Of a DNA stretch of 64,000 nucleotides, positions 1 through 12,563 are shown piece by piece. The notes under the pieces are model-generated. The model saw nothing but the letters and a program-made list of their open reading frames with translations, was not told the DNA's origin and searched no databases. The position numbers and the translations under genes were made by a program. Source of the DNA: Deinandra increscens subsp. villosa (lineage: Eukaryota; Streptophyta; Magnoliopsida; Asterales; Asteraceae). How positions within the stretch are numbered: position 1 is the stretch's first letter; each line of letters begins with the position of its first letter. The DNA is taken from contig JBCNJP010000003.1 in NCBI GenBank assembly GCA_039602395.1, forward strand, positions 28,622,140 to 28,686,139, written 5' to 3'.

Positions 1-335
1 TCATTTGCTCCCACAGTGTTACGTAGTTTTACTTCAATCAGGTGTTCACTGCATAGTAAAAAGGAATTTAGAAATCTGTAACTTTTATGTTATGCATTTT
101 CTAAGATTATGCTTAATAGTTAACTTTTATTTGATTTACGTTTGATAAAGGAGCATAATTTTGAGCATGTTTTGCCTGCTCCTCTAAAAACGGAAATGGT
201 GGTCTCAATTTCGCCAAGATAATCTGCAGTTAGTTTATTTTTTTAATATATTCCCATAATACAGTTGTTCAAGCGTTATTTCTATTCCACAAATTTTGCA
301 AATTGAACATGCCTTTACAAATGAGTTATACTCTG

Positions 336-2020
336 TTAGGGTATTACTTTATTTTCTATAAACGTAAAAGCTAAATACACAGAACCACCACCTAAAATAA
401 ACAAAACATATAATGGCAGAGCAAAATGAAAGCAGGATAGTGAATGCTTACTCAAATCATACAGATAAGGACATCGATTAGTTGAAGATTCGGCACCTGC
501 AAATGTAGAAAAATTCATGACTCATACAGATAAGCAGGAAAGTGAATGCTTACTCAAACCATGAGCAAATAAGTTGATGTTCAAGTAAATAGGTTACATT
601 AAAATAATTATACAACAAATATTATGAATATTTTTAATATGATTAAAGCATGGAATCTATTGTTAAAGGCAACTAATAAACTCATTTACAATAAAAAAAA
701 TTATCAAATTAACACATACCCAGATATAATATAGCCTACACCAAAACTTAGCTAAAAAACTAAACACGCAAACACACAAAAACATGTAAAACGAATAAGA
801 GCATCCAAACCAGTTCAACAACCCATAAGCTAAATGAAGTATAAAAAGAACATGCAACCAAGCAGGAAGAAAAAAGACATTGTCAACTTGTATTGTCCAA
901 CTTTATAATGTTCTGTTATGTTTTATTATAGAATGCTAATAAATTGAACATATGACTTGCAACAAAAAAAATGCTAAAACTCACCTCTGAAGACTTGTCA
1001 TGAGAATCCACATATGTTTTGAACCCTGCAAGCACATAAAAAATAATAAGCATTGCTATAACATGATCAAAAATAAAGGAAAATAATAAAACTTTTGATC
1101 AACCAAAAGTAAGCTCACTGCCATTCAAATTTCCCTTATCTACCTCTAATGCGTTAGATGGGAAAACTTCCTCTGCTCCCTCTGCAATGCCACCCCTAAA
1201 ACACAGATCAGGAATAAATATATCTATAGCATTAACTGTTCAGCACTTCAGCATAAACATTTACAATCAATATATTATTTGTATGAGCTTTTTTTTGGTT
1301 TGTACTAAAACTGTTTGGCTTAGTTCTGTCCTCTGAAGTTCATCAAGATCCATTTCAATGGTTGCTTTTAAAATAGCTATGAAACGTTACAGCAACATAG
1401 ATCAATGATAAACCCTAAAAACGTTAGAGCAAATAAATTTACAGCAACCCTATGAAAACGTTACAGCAAATAAATTGCATGATTTGAACCAAAAGACCTA
1501 AAAAATTAGGGTTTTACTTAGTTGGACACAGGAAGTCAGGGTTTTATCTTAGATGAGACATTTATTGATTTTATTGAAGGCTATAGGTGTCCATTCTCTC
1601 TGAATCGATGAAAAGCCCTAAAAATTTACAATCGATCCTGAACCCTAACTTAGTAATCTTCTGTGCCAAACAATATCAAAGTCATCGATCACAGATTCGA
1701 TGTAAAAAGAGTTATGATGAAGATGATTAATAGCGTGGAACTTAGCAATTCACAGATTAAAAAGAAGAAATCGATAAAAGGCCTGAATAATTACTTTCGA
1801 TCTCAAAAACCTAACTTTATAATGATCATAACTTTGTTATAATCGAATATGTGATCTTTAACTACTAAGAATCGATGTGATTAAAATGCAATGAAGAGAT
1901 TAGTCTGAAAAACTTACGGCTTGAAGAACTCTCCGAGCGATACAAACTTAGCAGAGGTGGAGAGAGAGACGTCAATGAAACCCTAGGTGCCCGTGGCAGG
2001 AGTTTTCGAGGGTTTTATAC
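336..2020 (-). other. Exon candidates of an unidentified host gene
   Basis: On the minus strand a TATA-like GTATAAAA (2013-2020) precedes a candidate leader exon ending at 1918 with a GTAAGT donor. Further splice-bounded pieces follow: an ATG at 1353 opening a short acidic frame (MDLDELQRTE...), a segment 1144-1195 after a TTTTAG acceptor (reads GGIAEGAEEVFPSNALE), a 41-base segment 985-1025 between TGCAG and GTGAG, and a frame ending near 495 after TTTGCAG. The splice sites are seen; joining them into one gene is inference, and I do not recognise the product. The rest of 1-2000 is AT-rich and looks intronic. It could also be a pseudogene or a non-coding transcript. Confidence 0.3.
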
Positions 2021-2789
2021 ATACCCGGTTTAAAGTGATGGATACTTGAAAAATGGATCCAAAAATTCTATAAATGGATCTTAAGATCCGCGATATTTTA
2101 ACAGTGATTGATACGGATTTTTTGTTTTTTTTTTTAACTTAAAAGGTTAGAAAATGACACATCAGCTTTTATAATAATTCTAGAGTGACACATAAGCAAG
2201 ATTTAAATGAAGACACACTCAATGAGTGCCAACTGGGCACCTAAAAGCTTTGTTTAATATATAGGTAGATTTTGGCTTCTCAATTTAAATAAAATGTTAA
2301 AAGGATTAAATGCAAATGTATAATAGATGGAGAGCAAGTGTAAATAACATGCTAGTTTTTTCAAAGCTAACTTGTTTGAACCTGAACGGTTCCGGAACGA
2401 ATTCCAGGAAGTTGGATTCAATTCACTAGCTCCAAATCTGGGTTGTAACGGGTAATGATCCAAGCTTCAACATTCGGAAGTATAGAGAGCTAACCACTTA
2501 AATCTAGGGTTCGGCTATATCCACCCGAGGAGTTTACTAAAAACACCCAAACCACACGGTCGTTTCATGTGAAACGATCCTTTTGGGATCGTTTTGGAGG
2601 AAACGGTCGTAGTAAAAGGGGGCCCCTGAATTTAAGGTTTCGTCGTCGCGACACGTGACGGCCGTTTTATGTGAAACGACCTTGAAACGGTCGTTTCATA
2701 CGAAACAATCGTTGTGAAATGGTGGATTTAGCAATTTGAAGGGTGGCTTTATAACGACTCTAAATCTATAATTCTATATAAAGGTTTAA
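2021..2789. other. Intergenic stretch with short palindromes
   Basis: No convincing gene. The last 260 bases before the gap hold several short inverted repeats built on TCGTTTCA...TGAAACGA (near 2559-2578, 2659-2680 and 2690-2712). An open frame at 2254-2463 on the minus strand has no coding character. Confidence 0.4.
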
Positions 2790-3289
2790 NNNNNNNNNNN
2801 NNNNNNNNNNNNNNNNNNNNNNNNNNNNNNNNNNNNNNNNNNNNNNNNNNNNNNNNNNNNNNNNNNNNNNNNNNNNNNNNNNNNNNNNNNNNNNNNNNNN
2901 NNNNNNNNNNNNNNNNNNNNNNNNNNNNNNNNNNNNNNNNNNNNNNNNNNNNNNNNNNNNNNNNNNNNNNNNNNNNNNNNNNNNNNNNNNNNNNNNNNNN
3001 NNNNNNNNNNNNNNNNNNNNNNNNNNNNNNNNNNNNNNNNNNNNNNNNNNNNNNNNNNNNNNNNNNNNNNNNNNNNNNNNNNNNNNNNNNNNNNNNNNNN
3101 NNNNNNNNNNNNNNNNNNNNNNNNNNNNNNNNNNNNNNNNNNNNNNNNNNNNNNNNNNNNNNNNNNNNNNNNNNNNNNNNNNNNNNNNNNNNNNNNNNNN
3201 NNNNNNNNNNNNNNNNNNNNNNNNNNNNNNNNNNNNNNNNNNNNNNNNNNNNNNNNNNNNNNNNNNNNNNNNNNNNNNNNNNNNNNNNN
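2790..3289. other. Assembly gap, 500 N
   Basis: Exactly 500 N, the usual placeholder for a gap of unknown length. The left end, first exon and transposase of CACTA copy A must lie in it or be missing. Confidence 0.99.
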
Positions 3290-5389
3290 ATGTTATTTTT
3301 TCAGCAATTATTCAAAATTGATGACTGTCGAAGGGGTCCTATAATGGTACGGCTTGGTGGGTTGCTTTGGAGTTTTAGAAGAAAGATGTTCGAGAAACAC
3401 ATTCGTCCCAACCTAGCAAAACCCACCATGCTTGAGAAAGTTCCAAAGATGTATCGCGTTATTGTGAAAAAAGAAGACTGGGACAAATTTGTAGCATATA
3501 CAAAATCTGAAGAATTCAAGGTTTTTATTCAATTCAAACTTAAGATTTCATTAATTAAGCTAAGTGTTAATTAATGAGATTATAGTTATATATCCTACTA
3601 ATCTGTTGGAAAGGCTGCGTCAAAGAGTGCAAAAGAGGTTCGAGCACAGTATGTTTATGATCATACAATGGGACAGGGAGGATACGTCTATCTGAAAGAA
3701 AAACTGGTAATAAGCTAAGTGTGTTACACCCAGCCATGGTTAAGAATGTGCAATGTATGTTTCAAGTCTGATATATATTATTATTATAATACAAGGTAAA
3801 AAAACAAAGAAATTGCAGCTGATGATTGCCCCTCTCGAGCGTTTATGTGGAGGAAAGGAAGGGTAAATAAAGAGGGGGGATACAAAATGCCCGTGGTGAA
3901 GGGTGTAGCAGATGATATAGTAAGTTTAATTGCTATATGTATACCTAATTATTCACATGTTAAAAATAACAGCACCTCACTACATTAACTAAATTAATTA
4001 CTACAGGCCGAGAATGAAACAAAAATAAATGTGGGATCCGTGACCGTAGAACCGGGAATGGATGCCCTGACATTGGTCCTTGGCAAGGAAAGGGGTGGAT
4101 ACCTAAAAGGTATTGGGTATGGAGTGACTTCCCGTGGATATTGGCAGGGTGCTCCAAAAGGGTGATCAAAAGAACAGATCGAAAAACTTGAGGCGGAACT
4201 AAAAAATGAAAAACAGTTGCGGGAGAAAAAGGATCAAGAGGTTGAGCACCTCACTGATATGGTTAAAGCACAGCATGAAAAAATTAATAAGCTTACGGAG
4301 TTTATGAATCTCATGATTCAAGATAAACAAGTTGATAAAGCGGTAAATTCTGTAAGGGACAAATTATATATATATATGTATACCTATAATTAATCATATT
4401 ATATACTTTACTTTTTATCAATTAATTATTATAAATCATTAAATCATTTCGTAGGTAAAGTCCGCGGCGGCGCCTCTTACTACAACTGTAAGATCTAAAA
4501 ACAGTTGTAATCAGCATTCCAATGTAAATACAACGGTAATTAAATATTATTGCTGATATGATCAATCTCCCTTGAGCACATATTTATTAATTAATTAACT
4601 AATTGAATTAATTGTATGTAGGACATGATCAATTCCGTGCACAATACATCGCGGAAACAATCTACTCCATCAAACTCATCTCAAAGGTCGGCCGATAAGG
4701 TACGGATTTGAAACAGTTCTGAATTTGAGTTGATCTGGAAGATTCTAGTTCATCTGGATGAACATGCGTCTTTAGTTATAGTTCATCCAGATAGTTAGAG
4801 TTCATCCGGATAGTTAAAGTTCCTCAGGATAGGTAAGGTTCATCAGGATAGTAAAAAGTTCATCAATTTAGTTAGGGTTCATCGGGATAGTTAGAGTTGA
4901 TCCGGAAGTTCTTAGTTCATCAGGATAGTTAGAGTTCATCGGGATAGAGTTGATCCGGAAGATTCTAGTTCATCTGGATGAACATACGTCTCTAGGTATA
5001 GTTCACCGTGTTGGTTATAGTCCATCCGGATAGTTAAAGTTCATCAGTATAGGTAAAGTTCATCAGGATAGTTAAAGTCCATCAGGAAGTTAGAGTTGTT
5101 CCGGAATATAATTAATAATTAACTGTTTCGGCTATGATAACTTTGTACTTCATCCGAATGGTTATCTGGATAGTTAACTAATGTTTAGCCGGTTATGATC
5201 GATATGATTTTATTAATTAATTGAATTGTAGGTCTGTTCTGCGACTGTATCACAACACACTCCTCCAACTACAACAGCGTCCGGGCAAAAGGAAAGGATA
5301 ACTATTTTAATTTACACAATTGTGTACTTCCCTTATAACTAATTGCTATATGATCATTTATTAAATGTTGATCATGCTGTCGTTAGGGG
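3290..5389 (+). pseudogene. TNPA-like CACTA gene, exons 2-7 (copy A)
   Basis: This block encodes the Transposase_24-type (Ptta/En/Spm) core seen in copy B: an R-L-G-G-L-L-x-S-F-R-R segment (3340-3517), a GQGGYVYL-like motif (about 3612-3708), a TVEPGMDALTLVLGKERGGY segment (about 4040-4100) and a coiled coil (4170-4350). Exon 5 carries a TGA at 4163-4165 where copy B has CGA (Arg), a C-to-T change that would truncate the product. An extra CAG codon sits just upstream of it. Exons 6 and 7 (near 4622-4699 and 5231-5297) follow. The intron at 4700-5220 is filled with GTTCATCCGGA-type repeats. The first exon is missing at the gap. Confidence 0.8.
4730..5160. repeat. Intronic GTTCATC(C/A)GGATAG repeats (copy A)
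   Basis: Roughly twenty imperfect copies of a 14-18 bp unit, GTTCATCCGGATAGTTA and GTTCATCAGGATAGTTA variants, lie between exons 6 and 7. The corresponding intron of copy B (25993-26476) has the same array. Confidence 0.85.
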
Positions 5390-8300
5390 CACTACTAGAA
5401 ATAACCCCTTCCTTGACGCGCGAACAATGACACTCAGAAATTTATGACGCGCAAAAACAAGCGTCATAAAAAAAGTTGTCATATTTAATAAAATCTAACA
5501 AAATTCTATGGTTAGATGACGCGCATTTTTGCGCGTCATTAAAATTGTGTCATTTGAAAAAGAAAATGAAAACACGGAGGACAGAATCTATGCGCGCGTC
5601 AAGCCTAAAAATAATTCCGTCGTTTTTTAATTTTCCCGCCAAAATGAAAAGTCCTGGATATAGCCCGCCTCTTTCTACACTTAGGGTTTTTTCATCTTCT
5701 TTTCCCCAAAAACACACCTCCCGCTCCCTCTCACCAGTTGAAGACGACTTTGCCCTAAATTTTCATTTTTAAGCCACCGAACCCAAGCGACGATTTCTCC
5801 TACCCCGTTGGTGCGCCGACACTCCCTCCACCGCCGGGATTTAAGCCAATTCCGACTCCTCCACTCGATTTTGTTCAGCCGATTCAACAAATTTCTGTTT
5901 CGAGCCGTCGCTTGACAGGTCTCCGATTGAAGATTGGTCTCCGATTGAAGATGTGTGCAATTTTGTTCAACCCAGATGTGGCGATTTCTGATGATAGGTC
6001 TCCGATTGATGTGGCGATTTGTTCAACCCAGATGTGGTGATTTCTGATGATAGCCACTTCGGAATTCTTCCATGTAAGTCTTCTTGTGCAAGGTTGTCGC
6101 TGCTTCATGCCTTATCGCTATAGCTTCGACATTTCTTCCCCTTCATAAACCCTAATATCACTAGTTTCTTCCGATCTTATCTGAAGTTTTCTTTTCTTCC
6201 CTTATATAAACCCTAATATCGCTAGCTTACGATTTCAGACTAATTTAATTCGTGGAGTGTTAATTTACAATTGATTATGAAGTCTAAAGGAATTTTGAAT
6301 CCCAGTTTTGTTGGTGAAGATGAACAAATCAGGGTTAAATTAGGAGCCCTAATAAGATGTATATATTAACCGAATCTTCAATTCAATCGCTTGATTTTGA
6401 TTTTTATGGGAGAAAGACGATAGTCAAGGACTTAATATGATCTATGTTTTTGTTCATTGGACTTAATAGTGGCTGAGCTAACAGCAGGTTCCTTTTTTCA
6501 CTTGTGTTCTCAATTAACAGTTCCCATGCTCCTAAATGCATGTTCTGAGTAAATTAGGTAGCTAACACTAGGAATGAAAGTCCATCATGTAGATGTTTAG
6601 TTGTATTGTTTGAGAAAGAAAAGAAACCTACTTTGATTGTTTGGTTGGGTTAATTTTGTTTTAATGATACATTTGATATCCTCTAAAATTGTTTTGACTA
6701 TAACAATTAACTGTTTGTTTGAAACTGTTCCAAAGCCAGATTCAACACATCCATTGCTAAAAACCATTTGGAATACTTGCTTAAATTGGGATACATGAAA
6801 CCGATATTACAATCCATGTTTTGAATACTTGGATCACCTATGTACACACCATACCTATTTTTATAATTATATTTCACTTAATTCAACTATCCATGTTATT
6901 TTTCTCAAGTCATCCAAATACTAAATAGAAAATGGTTAAACTTTAATTTAGGTGGCCCCAAAGTTCAAATCGAATGAAAGAGGGTTGGTGTTGTACCTAC
7001 AACACGTGATTTAATGGTGACTCAAAAAGAAGCCAATCTAAGCCTAAAAGGATTATGTGCAAGGAATCAGTGCCCCAGTTACTGGTGCAGCAGCAGGTAT
7101 ATGTCTGCTCTATATATATCTTTGAAATTATGAAAGTAATAGTTATGTTTTAGGAGGTGCATAACAGTTGAGCATTTTCTGTTTAATGAGTTCAAAACCT
7201 TTTTTTTTTGCATCTTTTGTAGTTTAATGAAGTTTTATTAATTTTATGTATACTAACAGTTACATGTTCTTTGATATGTACAAAGTGGATTTAGCAGATT
7301 TAATTTTAAGTGCTATTTTGTTTATTAGTAAAAGCAAAACACATGTTCTTTGACCATGGAATAGTTTGCTGGTTTTAACATTGAGGTATGTCTAATATCT
7401 AGTGTCATATCTACTGTTTATTAGTAAAAGCAAAACACAGGTCTGAACAGATTGCTTCGCAAAAGTTATTTGTTTCTTGTTGAGCTGCTATACTGTTTGA
7501 TTTAGTCATCACTCATATGTACTTATGTATAAATCACATGTAATCTGGACTTTTGGTCAAGTGATACTGAGATATTGATAAACACATAATATTGTAGACA
7601 GATATATTGAATTTAAGGTGGTCTGTTAGCTTAACTTGGTTGAATTTTTTTAGGACTTCCACATCATTAAAGGAAACTTGCTTGCCATTTCTTATTACCA
7701 TTAAAATGTTACTCTTAAATTTACTTATTGGAGGTTGTAATATTTTTTCCATCACTTCTGTTATTGAATCTGTTTGTTTGTTTTCTTTTCTGGAATGCTG
7801 GTTCTGATCTTTGGTTGCTTAAGGTGGGTTTGTTTACAAGGATTTTTTTGGTTCTGTTGGGTTGAATTGATGCAGCTCACTACTGTTTCTATGCTTTGCT
7901 TTGTTCAATTGTTCAGAGGTGGAGAACTATACCTTTTGAAGTTAATAGGAATATAGAAACCATTAGTTATCCTCCAAAGCATCATAGGGATTTCTTTGTT
8001 TCTTCTGATGCAGGTACCATCAGTTGCTACTGCCCTTCTTCAAGTTCAGGTTGCTATTTTCATCTTCCATTACTTCATTAACAGAATTGGCTTACCTTCA
8101 GAGGTTAACATTTACTCATACTTTTATTCCAACATTTTCTATGATAGAGTGCTAGCTATTCATTTACAAACACTTACAGCAGAAAGATAGAAGCTTGATA
8201 CATTTTTCTTGATTTTTACTATTTACACATCATTGAATTTGCAGAAAGTGATGCAGGCAACTTCCACAACAGTGTTGCTGGGCAACAGGTTAGTGTCATC

Positions 8301-9641
8301 AGGTTTTGATGTTCGGGCTGATTCTAGGACCCAATCTTATGCTGGTGTTGTCAAAGAAGGTACTGTGGATGGAAGTGTTGGTTTGGCTACTGTTGCGGGG
8401 CTTAATTCAGGTGACTACAAATCTGCCAAACACATATGATGGGTATGTACATCTTTACTATATGCATGCAAGTTGAAACAGTTGTCTTGTTGTCTTTGAT
8501 TAATTGACTCATAATGAGAATCCAAAATTTATTAGTATATTAGTATCTAGAATTTAATAAACCTGACAAATATCGATTGTTATATAATACGGTCGAATAA
8601 TCTTTTTAAATAACACTGCCGCCAAGTATATTGGATTCCAAAATCCCCACCCAGATTCAAGGATATTATCTGGTAAGCCAGTCTCCCAATTCGAACAGGT
8701 CGTGCTTTGATTCACATAAAAAAACAGACCCATTTGGTAACTTAATATGGGTCGATTTTGCAGGACAGTACTGGGAAGCTGATATGATGATGGATCTTAA
8801 ATATCCAATGAAGGAAAAGACCATCCCCTTGTTGACAGTACCAGTGAGTTTTTATTTTATTTATTTTTATTTTTTTTTCATTGGTGCACATCAGTAATGG
8901 TCAGGAGTGTTATATATGGGCTACATGATTTCAAGCTACTGCAGTTTTAGTCAAGAGTTCATGAGATTAAATCCATCTGATGGGTATGAATTTGAGAGAT
9001 TAGCATAGATCTGGCTTTAAACTAGAATGCTTCTCAAGTTCAACTAATTTCCTGTTCAATATAATTTGGTGTTCATTTTATAATATTTAAGTACCGTCTT
9101 TATGTGTTTGTCTATTTGCATGTAGAATGGAGTTGCTCCTACTAAACGTAAAGATTTACCGGATGGAGTTGCTGCTACTAAACTTGAGGTTAATATGTTG
9201 ATAGGGTGATTGAGTATTGTGACCGGGTCTTGAGATAGATTTTGGAGTAATGTTTGTTATATATATTAAATGCATTATATTGTAATGTTTGTTGTATATA
9301 TGAAATGCATCGTTTTGTTATAAATCTATTTTATTTTGTATAATGTGGAAATTAGTGATTTTAGAAAAAGTATTTTTTTTTAATTAGAAAATTAAATTCT
9401 TGACGCGCAAAAATGTGTGTCATAATAATATTTATGACAGGGGCTTCCTTGACGCCCATTTATGACGCGCAATGTGCGTCATAAAATGTGTGTCATCGTT
9501 CGCGCGTCATAAACGGGATGACGCGCATTTTGCGCGTCAAGATGATTCTTGACCCTGCCTTCCTTGACGCTTTTTTGCGCGTCATCTGAGCCCTTTCTTG
9601 ACGCGCAAAAAGCGTCAAGAAAGGCCATTTTTGTAGTAGTG
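5390..9641. mobile_element. CACTA element of 4.25 kb inserted in copy A
   Basis: It starts CACTACTAGAAATA and ends with the inverse, ...TTTTTGTAGTAGTG, and is flanked by a GGG duplication (5387-5389 and 9642-9644). Both ends carry subterminal repeats of GACGCGCAAAA in direct and inverted form (5415-5545 and 9400-9620). These differ completely from the GTGGCCAAAGG repeats of copies A, B and C, so this is another family. It sits at the very start of exon 8 of the copy A gene. It encodes no TNP2-type transposase and so looks non-autonomous. Confidence 0.9.
8045..9210 (+). other. Gene-like cargo inside the 4.25 kb CACTA element
   Basis: Splice-bounded coding-like segments appear in order. A segment of about 8014-8102 reads PSVATALLQVQVAIFIFHYF. 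A second runs from a TTTGCAG acceptor at 8238-8244 to a stop at 8439 (VLLGNRLVSSGFDVRADSR...). A third at 8631-8843 ends at a GTGAG donor (KTDPFGNLIWVDFAGQ...). A last one at 9126-9210 ends in a stop and is followed by an AT-rich tail. A promoter-like, TC-rich leader lies at 5640-5900. I do not recognise the product. It could be captured host gene fragments, as is common in CACTA and Mutator elements, or a decayed accessory gene. Confidence 0.35.
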
Positions 9642-9929
9642 GGGGAAAAGAGACAAAGAAGTACTGAAGCAGTTGTAGCTGGGGCATCAGAGAAGGAAGT
9701 GATATATATAATTAAGGATTTGACAAATCGCTTTGACGTTGTTGTTAATTAATATTTATGTTACTAATCCGTTAATTACATGGTGTCAATTTAGGAAAAC
9801 AATAAGAGACATGCAAAACCAGTAAAACCTGCAGCTCGTAAAGTACCTACTAAGAAGAGTGATCGATTGGAAAAACCAAATAATTATGATGCCATTGCAG
9901 CTCCTATCGATCAGCCAGTAATCCAAGAG
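9642..9929 (+). pseudogene. TNPA-like CACTA gene, exons 8-9 (copy A)
   Basis: It resumes directly after the 4.25 kb insertion. Exon 8 (about 9642-9691) ends at a GTATAT donor. Exon 9 (about 9796-9929) has an Ala/Lys-rich basic stretch and a KPNNYDAIAA segment matching copy B 26815-26946. The target duplication adds three G at the exon start. The Copia element inserted 13 bp downstream, in the next intron. Confidence 0.75.
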
Positions 9930-9942
9930 GTATATAGATTTT

Positions 9943-10388
9943 TAGGTCTAGAAAATCTACCAAAACACGATATTGATATCACAAACGAGTGCGGAATCCT
10001 CGTAAGTGACTGATTCAAGAAAAGAGATGAAGAGAACACAAGAATACTACGATTAAAACCATAAAAACTTAATCTTTGCACACAAGATGAACTTGTCGGG
10101 TACAAGATAAGAAATCGTAAACTCTGTCTCTCGGGTTTACGATCGTGAACACCGTGTGGCTCTCTAAGAATCGTAAACAGCAACAAGAATCAGCCCCCCC
10201 CCCCCCCCAAATGGTTAACTCATGGGGTATATATAGTCCCCCATTGGGTTTACTATTAGGCCCCTTCTTGATCATAAACCCAATAGTAAACCCAAGCCCA
10301 ACCATAAACTAGCCTACTAATCTAATTAAACCCTCTATGCCCAGCCCAACTTATTTAATATTACAAGCCTCATAATCTAGCCTCTACA
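9943..10388 (-). repeat. Copia 3' LTR
   Basis: In element orientation it starts TGTAGAGGCTAG at 10388 and ends near TCTAGACCTA. It contains a TATATATAG promoter-like box (about 10230-10238), a C/G homopolymer (10194-10208) and TTTACGATCGT palindromes. The matching copy is at 33008-33452. Confidence 0.9.
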
Positions 10389-12563
10389 ATCTTCCCCTAG
10401 GCTTGTGATATTAAATGTCTTCGATCTTTGAAAATCTTCTTCTTGACTGCCTGGCAAAGATGCTGATGAAGATTCTTTCCGCAGAAATCTTCAATGGGTT
10501 TCATGACTGGCACTTGGGACTTCCTCTTGATCAGCATCAGCTTGAACTTCTTGAAATGAAAAAATTAATGAGATGGAGGATTCTCATTGACTTGCTTCTT
10601 TTGAAAGAACTGGTTCTTGCTGAATCTTCGGTAACTGTCTTGAATCTCCAAAAATTAGAGGGTAAATTTTGAAAACCTCCTAACTTTGGAGAACTTGATT
10701 GTTGATCTTGGATCTTCATGATCTCTAACTGCTCTCTGCATCATTTTCTTCATCAATTGACTTTAAAAACTTCAGCTTCCCCTAAACACGTGAAAATCTT
10801 CTTTGAAGCTCTTTTGAAGCTTTTGAAAACTTGTAAAGACACCAACAACTTCCCCTGAATAGTTGCTTTTCCAGATGGAAGTCTTGTCCGGCTGGTTCTT
10901 TAACTTTGAGCAGTAGCAGCATCAGCAGCATCTTTCTATCATCAACCTGTCTGACACACATGAAAAAATATACTCCACCAGACATTTGATGACTGGTCTT
11001 TGGGTTACAAGGTAATTATCATCTGTTCGATTGATACAAATTAACATTATTTTAACCAACAACCCTAGTATAGATTACGGGTTTTCTATAAAACTTCCCC
11101 TGAACCCAAGACCTCTAAAGACTTCTCCTTAGCTGATAACTTCCCCTCAGCTAAGGACTTCCCCTGAGATAATACATATTATCTTCGAGTTCCCTTCATA
11201 TACTATGTATTATGGAAGTCTTTTCATTAGATAATAAGTATCATCCTCGAGTTCCCTTCGGATAGTACTTATTATCCTCCCTCCTTCCCCTAAAAATTTG
11301 TCAAGATCTGACGGAGGAAGTCTTTTCCATTAGATAATAAGTATCATCCTCGAGTTCCCTTCGGATAATACTTATTATCCCATACTCCTTCCCCTAAAAA
11401 TTTGTCAAGATCTGTCGGGGGCATATTGTCATGCATTAAAACCCATGAAAAACCCATTTTGACTTCTCAAATCGACCTGGCCAAGACGAAAACACACCAA
11501 AAAGAACTTAACGACTCACACACAAAAGATATAAACTAAAAAAATACTTACCAAACCAAACATGAGAAAGTTTACAAGGGATCAAACCGTTTGAATATGA
11601 CTGAGGAACCCTTTTCAGCTTCAGTTACTCAACTAGTCCAGGTGATTGCCGGTATCTTTGTCCGCTTTAAACTCAAACCCGCTTAATACCAACCGAATGC
11701 GTCATGCTTAATATAGTACAATATTACCGTCATGTTTAATTTTCCCCACACCCAAGCGTACACAGCAAAACCTACCCAACCTCAGAGTTTATTGTGGATT
11801 CACAAACCCCCAACTTGAGGAACCATGCAACACCGTTATGACTACCACTTATTTCATTAACCATCAGTTGGTGATCAGGTCGGCCGCTAAGCACGCAAAG
11901 AGGACCAACTGAGTGATTATTTATTCTCTTTTCTTTTTCATTTTTTTAATATCTTTTTCATTTCTTTTTCTTTTCTTTTTATTATGTGGTGTAGTCATGA
12001 CAGCAGAGACATGGCGTGTGAGAGAGTGAATACTAGGTAATTACCACTCTCAACACGTTTTTGCTGGGACTCAGTTTTTTGAACCATGTAAACTAGGATG
12101 GGAATCTAAACATATATAGAGTTTAAGTTCATTGCACTTACATTGGTGGTCATAAGATTAGGTCGAGCCTACCGAGCATATCACCGTGGAGCTTGCCTTT
12201 CACTTCCGCCTTACGCGTGTCAGCCATCTCCAACTCGGACATTCATTTTACTTCCCCTAAACTTCTCAAAAACAAGACACAAACAATTAAAAATTGAAAA
12301 TCACACTATTTTTTAGGGGTCAACTTTTTCTTCATCTTTACATTTCTTCCCCTTGCTTTTTGATATTTAATGTCACAATCTTGTGAACATCATTTTTCAG
12401 TTTTTTTTTTAAATAAAAATAAAACAAACAAACACACTTAAAAAGAACAAAACACAAAATTTTGAAGATATTTGGCCAAGCAAACTTTCAAAGTATTGAT
12501 TTGAAAATTTTAGAAAAATGGGTTCTCATGACATGCACACTTCATTGCATTTGAAGTCAAAGA
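10389..12563 (-). other. Copia 3' untranslated region with polypurine-tract array
   Basis: No convincing coding sequence. On the element strand AGGGGAAG occurs at least ten times (10391, 10776, 10849, 11094, 11140, 11158, 11284, 11388, 12251, 12346). The copy at 10391-10398 abuts the LTR and is the likely priming tract. At 11165-11410 a roughly 105 bp unit is repeated two to three times. Each unit holds a hairpin with GATAATAAGTAT and ATACTTATTATC arms. Multiplied polypurine tracts and hairpins upstream of the 3' LTR are described features of Sireviruses. Confidence 0.7.

Noticed and set aside
4730..5160. CRISPR-like array of short direct repeats
   Set aside because: Repeats are imperfect, spacers are repeat variants, and the position is an intron of a plant transposon gene.
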